Shown here: piece after piece, positions 60,348-64,000 of the stretch
How the letters are laid out: every line of letters starts with the position of its first letter
How positions within the stretch are numbered: position 1 is the first letter of the stretch
Source: an uncultured Treponema sp.
GTDB lineage: Bacteria; Spirochaetota; Spirochaetia; Treponematales; Treponemataceae
NCBI GenBank assembly: GCA_946615905.1
Contig: CAMOIE010000006.1
Span: 83,237 to 147,236 of the forward strand
DNA: 64,000 nucleotides
Direction of reading: 5' to 3'
The notes under the pieces: model-generated
Database searches by the model: none
Told to the model about the DNA's origin: nothing
Seen by the model: the letters and a program-made list of their open reading frames with translations, nothing else
Position numbers and translations under genes: made by a program

Positions 60348-60992
60348 ATGGAAGACACACTCTCTGTGAGTGCAATAGAACAGGTTTCTCAGGAAATATT
60401 CAAAATATTTTCCTCCGAGGGGCCTGTTTTTTTTGTGCGCACCCGGTATTTAAAAATCATCACAAAGGAAGCCCTTGAAAAATCAATTCCGAAGGCTGAC
60501 TTTTTGCGCCCGCTCACCCTCTCAAAAGAAGAGAGCGATGACATCATGAGCGCGGCTTTCGCATTCACGGCGGAGAAAAAGGCCGAGTCATATTTGGAGC
60601 GCTGCGAGCAGTCACGCTTCGGCCTGACTCAAAAGCTCCTACAAAAAGGAATCGAAAAAGATTCGATAAAGGCCGCCCTTGATTTTCTTGAAGAGAAAAA
60701 TTACCTGAGCGATTCTCGTTTTGCAGAAAGCTGGCTTAGAATGCACGCAATCACAAAAGCCCACGGCCGCCGCCGCTTGTTGAACGAACTGCTGACGCGG
60801 GGAATAGACAAAAAGACCGCTAATGAAGCCCTGGACACCTTCTTTGAGGAGAACAGCGAGGAAGAACTTTGCGAAAAAGCATACGAAAAAGCCGTCCGCC
60901 AAAAAAAATCCGGCGAAAAACTCCTCAAATTCATGCTGGACGCAGGCTTTGACTACAAAATGGTAAAATCAGTAATTCAGGAAGATAAATAA
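60348..60992 (+). CDS. recX: Regulatory protein RecX
   Basis: 214 residues from the ATG at 60348; an upstream frame overlapping rpsI is not conserved. Tandem three-helix repeats of RecX: RSRFG-like QSRFGLTQKLLQKGI, NYLSDSRFAESWLR, KAHGRRRLLNELLTRGI. RecX limits RecA filament activity. It begins 28 bases after rpsI and is probably co-transcribed, which is not its usual place next to recA. Confidence 0.85.
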   Translation: MEDTLSVSAIEQVSQEIFKIFSSEGPVFFVRTRYLKIITKEALEKSIPKADFLRPLTLSKEESDDIMSAAFAFTAEKKAESYLERCEQSRFGLTQKLLQKGIEKDSIKAALDFLEEKNYLSDSRFAESWLRMHAITKAHGRRRLLNELLTRGIDKKTANEALDTFFEENSEEELCEKAYEKAVRQKKSGEKLLKFMLDAGFDYKMVKSVIQEDK

Positions 60993-60993
60993 T

Positions 60994-61022
60994 CACACGG
61001 ATTTGCTCAGACCTAACGGTCT
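60994..61022. repeat. Half-copy of the family 2 palindromic element
   Basis: CACACGGATTTGCTC followed by hairpin AGACC/GGTCT (61009-61022) with loop TAAC. The first 15 bases match 56193-56207 at all but one position. Confidence 0.5.
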
Positions 61023-61030
61023 TCGCCTGT

Positions 61031-61456
61031 TCATTTCACATTATAAACGACGTATCTTACTTTTCCTGAGGCAACTGCGTCTCGGATGTCTTTTTCGCGC
61101 TGGGAGAGCTGGGAGGAGCCGGTCTTTACTTCAATCAAAAGAATTTCTTCAATACGGCCGTTTTGAGCCGCACCGGGGAAGGCGATAAAGTCGAGGGGCT
61201 TTCCGACAAAACGGCAGTCGGCGGGATTGCAGGGAAAATCCGGGAGAAAGGGGGCCAGCTGCTCCGCCATCTGACCGCCCAAAACCGCGCGGGAGCGTTT
61301 TACCGCGTCCGAACGGATTTTGCGGATTTTTGAGGCGGAAATCAATTTTGAAATCAAAAAGCCAAGGGAAAAAAATACAAGGCAGAAAAAAATCATCAAA
61401 AATACGGCCGAAAGAGATTCCAACCGCATGTTTTTTATTAAATCGCTTATCGTCAT
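61031..61456 (-). CDS. Membrane-anchored Holliday-junction-resolvase-like nuclease
   Basis: 141 residues from the ATG at 61456 (61474 and 61429 are other possible starts; no clear Shine-Dalgarno). One N-terminal membrane helix (VFLMIFFCLVFFSLGFLI), then the Endonuc_Holl-type domain: AVLGGQMAEQLAPFLPDFP, ADCRFVGKPLDFIAF, and the catalytic-type ILLIEVKTGSS. The E-V-K motif suggests a PD-(D/E)XK nuclease. Substrate unknown. Confidence 0.75.
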   Translation of the reverse strand: MTISDLIKNMRLESLSAVFLMIFFCLVFFSLGFLISKLISASKIRKIRSDAVKRSRAVLGGQMAEQLAPFLPDFPCNPADCRFVGKPLDFIAFPGAAQNGRIEEILLIEVKTGSSQLSQREKDIRDAVASGKVRYVVYNVK

Positions 61457-61529
61457 AGAGTTAATATAAAACATTTAGGTCTTTTTGTATCTTTTTAAAA
61501 GCAGATTATTTACAAGATGAAAGAAAAAT

Positions 61530-61695
61530 TGCGCCAGGCATGGAGCGGCGGCGAAGCCGTTCTGACAGAAAACAGCCTGACTGTTTTCTGTCAAACAAAA
61601 AAGTCCTGAAGACTTTTTTGTTGTGAATGAGGGTTACCGAACCGCGGAACGCCACAAAGCAGATAAAATTCGCGCCCGAAAAAAAGAATTAAAGT
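61530..61695. repeat. GC-rich repeat block with two perfect hairpins (copy 11)
   Basis: Reverse orientation. Edge TTTTTTTCGGGCG; 25-base module (61625-61649) like copy 1. Contains TGACAGAAAACAG/CTGTTTTCTGTCA (61563-61593) and CAAAAAAGTC/GACTTTTTTG (61596-61620). It fills most of the 260-base divergent gap. Confidence 0.7.
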
Positions 61696-61735
61696 CGGCC
61701 ACAAATCATGCCGAAATTTAGCGGGGAGTCTTTTT

Positions 61736-62965
61736 ATGAAAAAATCACTTGCTTCAATCATTTTTTTGGCGACGGCAATTCCTCTTTTTGCCGGTGAAAA
61801 AATCGAGTTCAAATTCAAAAAAGGCGACAACTACAGGATGCTCTCAACGGTCGAAGAGGACGTGAGGGTAAACGGACGGCTGAACCACCACGCCCAGATT
61901 GTAAGTCGCGTGACCCTTTCCGTAAAAGACGTAAACTCTGATGGTTCCGGCGTACTCGACGGCACATATATGACAAGCGAATCCTCGACTGCCTCAAACG
62001 GGACAAGACTTTCATGGGGGGAGGAGACAAAAAGCAGCTTTACAAGGGCGAAAAACGGAAAAATGACAATCAGCGACGAATATTTTATGCCGATTGTGCG
62101 AAACCTGCCGATTTTTCCGGACTCTGAGGTCAACATCGGGGACGCATGGAAAGAGGACGGCTACGAGGCCCAGGACTTGCGGCGGGAACCTTTTTTTGCC
62201 GAAAAACCAGTGAAAGTTCCCTTCAGCGCGACTTACGAATACCTGCGCGACGAGGAAGGCCTTACAAGCGACTCCAAGCGTGAAAAAAAGATTTTCAAGG
62301 TCATCGAGGCAAAATACACCCTCGCCTACCAAAATCCCCAACCGTCATCGGCTATGAGCGACTACCCATACTCCACGATGGGCTACTCAAACCGCCTGAT
62401 TTACTGGGACCCAGAAAAAGGTCAGATTGACCACTACACCGAGGATTTCAGGATTATGATTGAGACCGCCCTCGGAAACCAGTTTGATTTTTCTGGCAGG
62501 ACGAAAGTTGAGATTACGGAATTCAAACGGACCGGAACCGAAGAGCATGTAAAGGAAGTGCAAAAGCAGGTTGAAAAAATGGGTCTTGAGAACGTCTCTG
62601 TCACGAAGAGCGAAAAAGGACTTACGATTTCAATCGAGAATATTCAGTTCGAGCCTGACTCGGCGGTTCTGCGGAACGGTGAAAAATCAAAGCTGCAGAA
62701 AATCGCGGGAATCTTAAACGCCTACCCTGACAACGACCTGCTGATTTCAGGCCACACTGCCCTTGCGGGAACCGAGAAGGCCAGGCAGCAGCTGAGCGAA
62801 GAGAGGGCGGACTCCGTGGCGGAATATCTGATCAGGCTCGGCGTGAAGGACAAATTCCATATATTCACGCAGGGCTTCGGCTCCAAGGTTCCGATTGCGT
62901 CAAACCGGACGGAGGAAGGCAAGGCGAAGAACCGTCGGGTTGAAATCACGATTTTGGACAAGTAG
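61736..62965 (+). CDS. Secreted protein with C-terminal OmpA domain
   Basis: 409 residues. Signal peptide (SLASIIFLATAIPLFAG); a ~265-residue N-terminal domain of unknown type with beta-strand pattern; a C-terminal OmpA-like peptidoglycan-binding domain (IQFEPDSAVLRNGEKSKLQKIAGIL, LSEERADSVAEYLI, NRRVEITI). It probably tethers the outer membrane or periplasm to the wall. GGGGAG precedes the ATG. Confidence 0.85.
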   Translation: MKKSLASIIFLATAIPLFAGEKIEFKFKKGDNYRMLSTVEEDVRVNGRLNHHAQIVSRVTLSVKDVNSDGSGVLDGTYMTSESSTASNGTRLSWGEETKSSFTRAKNGKMTISDEYFMPIVRNLPIFPDSEVNIGDAWKEDGYEAQDLRREPFFAEKPVKVPFSATYEYLRDEEGLTSDSKREKKIFKVIEAKYTLAYQNPQPSSAMSDYPYSTMGYSNRLIYWDPEKGQIDHYTEDFRIMIETALGNQFDFSGRTKVEITEFKRTGTEEHVKEVQKQVEKMGLENVSVTKSEKGLTISIENIQFEPDSAVLRNGEKSKLQKIAGILNAYPDNDLLISGHTALAGTEKARQQLSEERADSVAEYLIRLGVKDKFHIFTQGFGSKVPIASNRTEEGKAKNRRVEITILDK

Positions 62966-63060
62966 CAAATCCGACGGTTATGCAAAAAAATTAGTCATTT
63001 CCCAAAAATTACTGCCGAATTTTGAAAATCTCTGCCTATAAATAGGGTGGAGATTTTTTA

Positions 63061-64000
63061 TGGACGAGAAGAATGAAATTGACATTGCGCCGGAGGACTC
63101 TCTTGCGGAAGAGGACGAGGTTCTGCAGGCGGCGCAAAAGGCGTTTGGAATTAAATATCTTTTTACATGGCAGAGGCTCGTAATACAGAACATTCTGGAC
63201 TCTGGCGAATACAGCCGTCAGATTGTGATTCTGCCGACTGGGGCCGGAAAGTCCATGTGCTTTTTAACCCCAGCCCTCCTCCTGCCGGGAAAAACTCTGA
63301 TAATCTACCCCCTTCTTGCCCTGATGGCAGACCAGGAAAGGCGGATGAAAGCCGGAAATTTGGGCTGCGTGATTCTAAAAGGGGGCCAAAGCGATGAGGA
63401 GAGGTCAGAAGCCTTCAGGCGGCTTCATCTTGCCGATGGAGAAAAAGAGGCGGCAAAAGTCATAATCGCAAACCCAGAAGTCCTGCAAAACAAGAGTCTG
63501 CTCAAAAAAATCAAAGACTGCAAAATCAGCCAGATTGCGATTGACGAAGCCCACTGCGTCTGCGAGTGGGGAGACTCGTTCCGGCCAGCATACCTAACTT
63601 TGGGGCAGATAATAAAAGAATTGGAATGCAAGACTGTCACAGCCTTCACGGCGACGGCAAGCCCCATCGTATTGAAGAGAATCGCGGAAGTCCTTTTTGA
63701 CGGTCAGGCGCATTTGATACAGTCATCGGGCGACCGCGCGAACATCCACTATGAGGTTCACCACACTTATGCAAAAGAAAAGGCCGCCCTGAAAGAGTCG
63801 ACCAGATTCAAAAAGCCCATGATTATATTCTGCGGAACTCGAAAGAGGACTGAAAATATGGCGAGACTTTTGCAGGCCTACTACGGAAAAGAAAAAGCCC
63901 GTTTTTACCACGCCGGACTTGAAAAATCAGAGAAGCAGAAAATAGAAAAATGGTTCTTTGACTCAAAGGACGGAATCTTAGCGGCGACCTGCGCTTACGG
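63061..64000 (+). CDS. RecQ-type DNA helicase, N-terminal part (partial)
   Basis: Open at the right edge; 313 residues visible from the ATG at 63061, with GGTGGAG upstream. Walker A PTGAGKSM, motif Ia LIIYPLLALMADQ, DEAH box IDEAHCVCEWGDSFRPAY (a RecQ signature), motif III FTATAS, and motif IV IIFCGTRKRTENMA. It should unwind DNA 3'-5'; whether the RQC and HRDC domains follow is not visible. Confidence 0.88.

Noticed and set aside
1..64000. CRISPR array, prophage or insertion sequence
   Set aside because: No regularly spaced direct repeats, integrase, capsid or transposase genes were seen; the repeated sequences are dispersed and palindromic.

Overview
The window reads as chromosome of a Treponema-type spirochete, probably a host-associated species that degrades plant polysaccharide. 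The evidence is a spirochete-style chemotaxis operon (cheA, a cheW fused to a CheR-like domain, cheX, cheY), several treponemal-looking secreted and outer-membrane proteins, a DapL lysine route, and a lipoprotein GH105-type enzyme for pectin fragments. I see no phage, plasmid, insertion sequence, CRISPR array or rRNA. There is one tRNA gene (Val, GAC). The species cannot be named from the sequence.

Layout. 0-11.6 kb: end of an aroB-like gene, a NifS-like cysteine desulfurase, then a leftward run (HAD phosphatase, PcrA/UvrD helicase, RimO, RodZ-like protein, LolA-like protein, outer-membrane protein, U32 protein, alpha/beta hydrolase). 11.6-24.4 kb: metA, cimA, tRNA-Val, the che operon, a secreted protein, dapL, and a two-component system. 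24.4-31.2 kb: leuA behind what looks like a leucine attenuator, a SPOR-domain protein, an oligopeptide-binding lipoprotein, rpsD. 31.3-42.9 kb: a rightward cluster with nucleotide-sugar genes (4,6-dehydratase and aminotransferase) overlapping a three-gene xanthine-dehydrogenase-like set, then an ABC importer whose ATPase carries a large insertion. 42.9-51.9 kb: queA, a diguanylate cyclase, GH105, argS, a FIST-Hpt protein, a YfcE-like phosphodiesterase. 51.9-58.6 kb: a leftward suf cluster (sufC-sufB-sufD-sufS) interrupted by a lone adenine methyltransferase. 59-64 kb: rplM-rpsI-recX, a membrane-anchored nuclease-like protein, an OmpA-type protein and the start of a RecQ-type helicase.

Three genome-scale features stand out. 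First, at least ten coding starts lie only 6-7 bases downstream of a good -10 box and have no Shine-Dalgarno, which suggests widespread leaderless transcription that includes amino-acid biosynthesis (metA, cimA, dapL, leu leader). Second, intergenic gaps carry a dispersed GC-rich repeat family with shared modules and REP-like hairpins whose loop is TCGACAAGCTC; one copy has become the leuA terminator and one forms a three-stem cruciform. Third, leuA is preceded by a 17-codon leader ORF with four Leu codons (three CTA) and a terminator hairpin, the pattern of ribosome-mediated attenuation.
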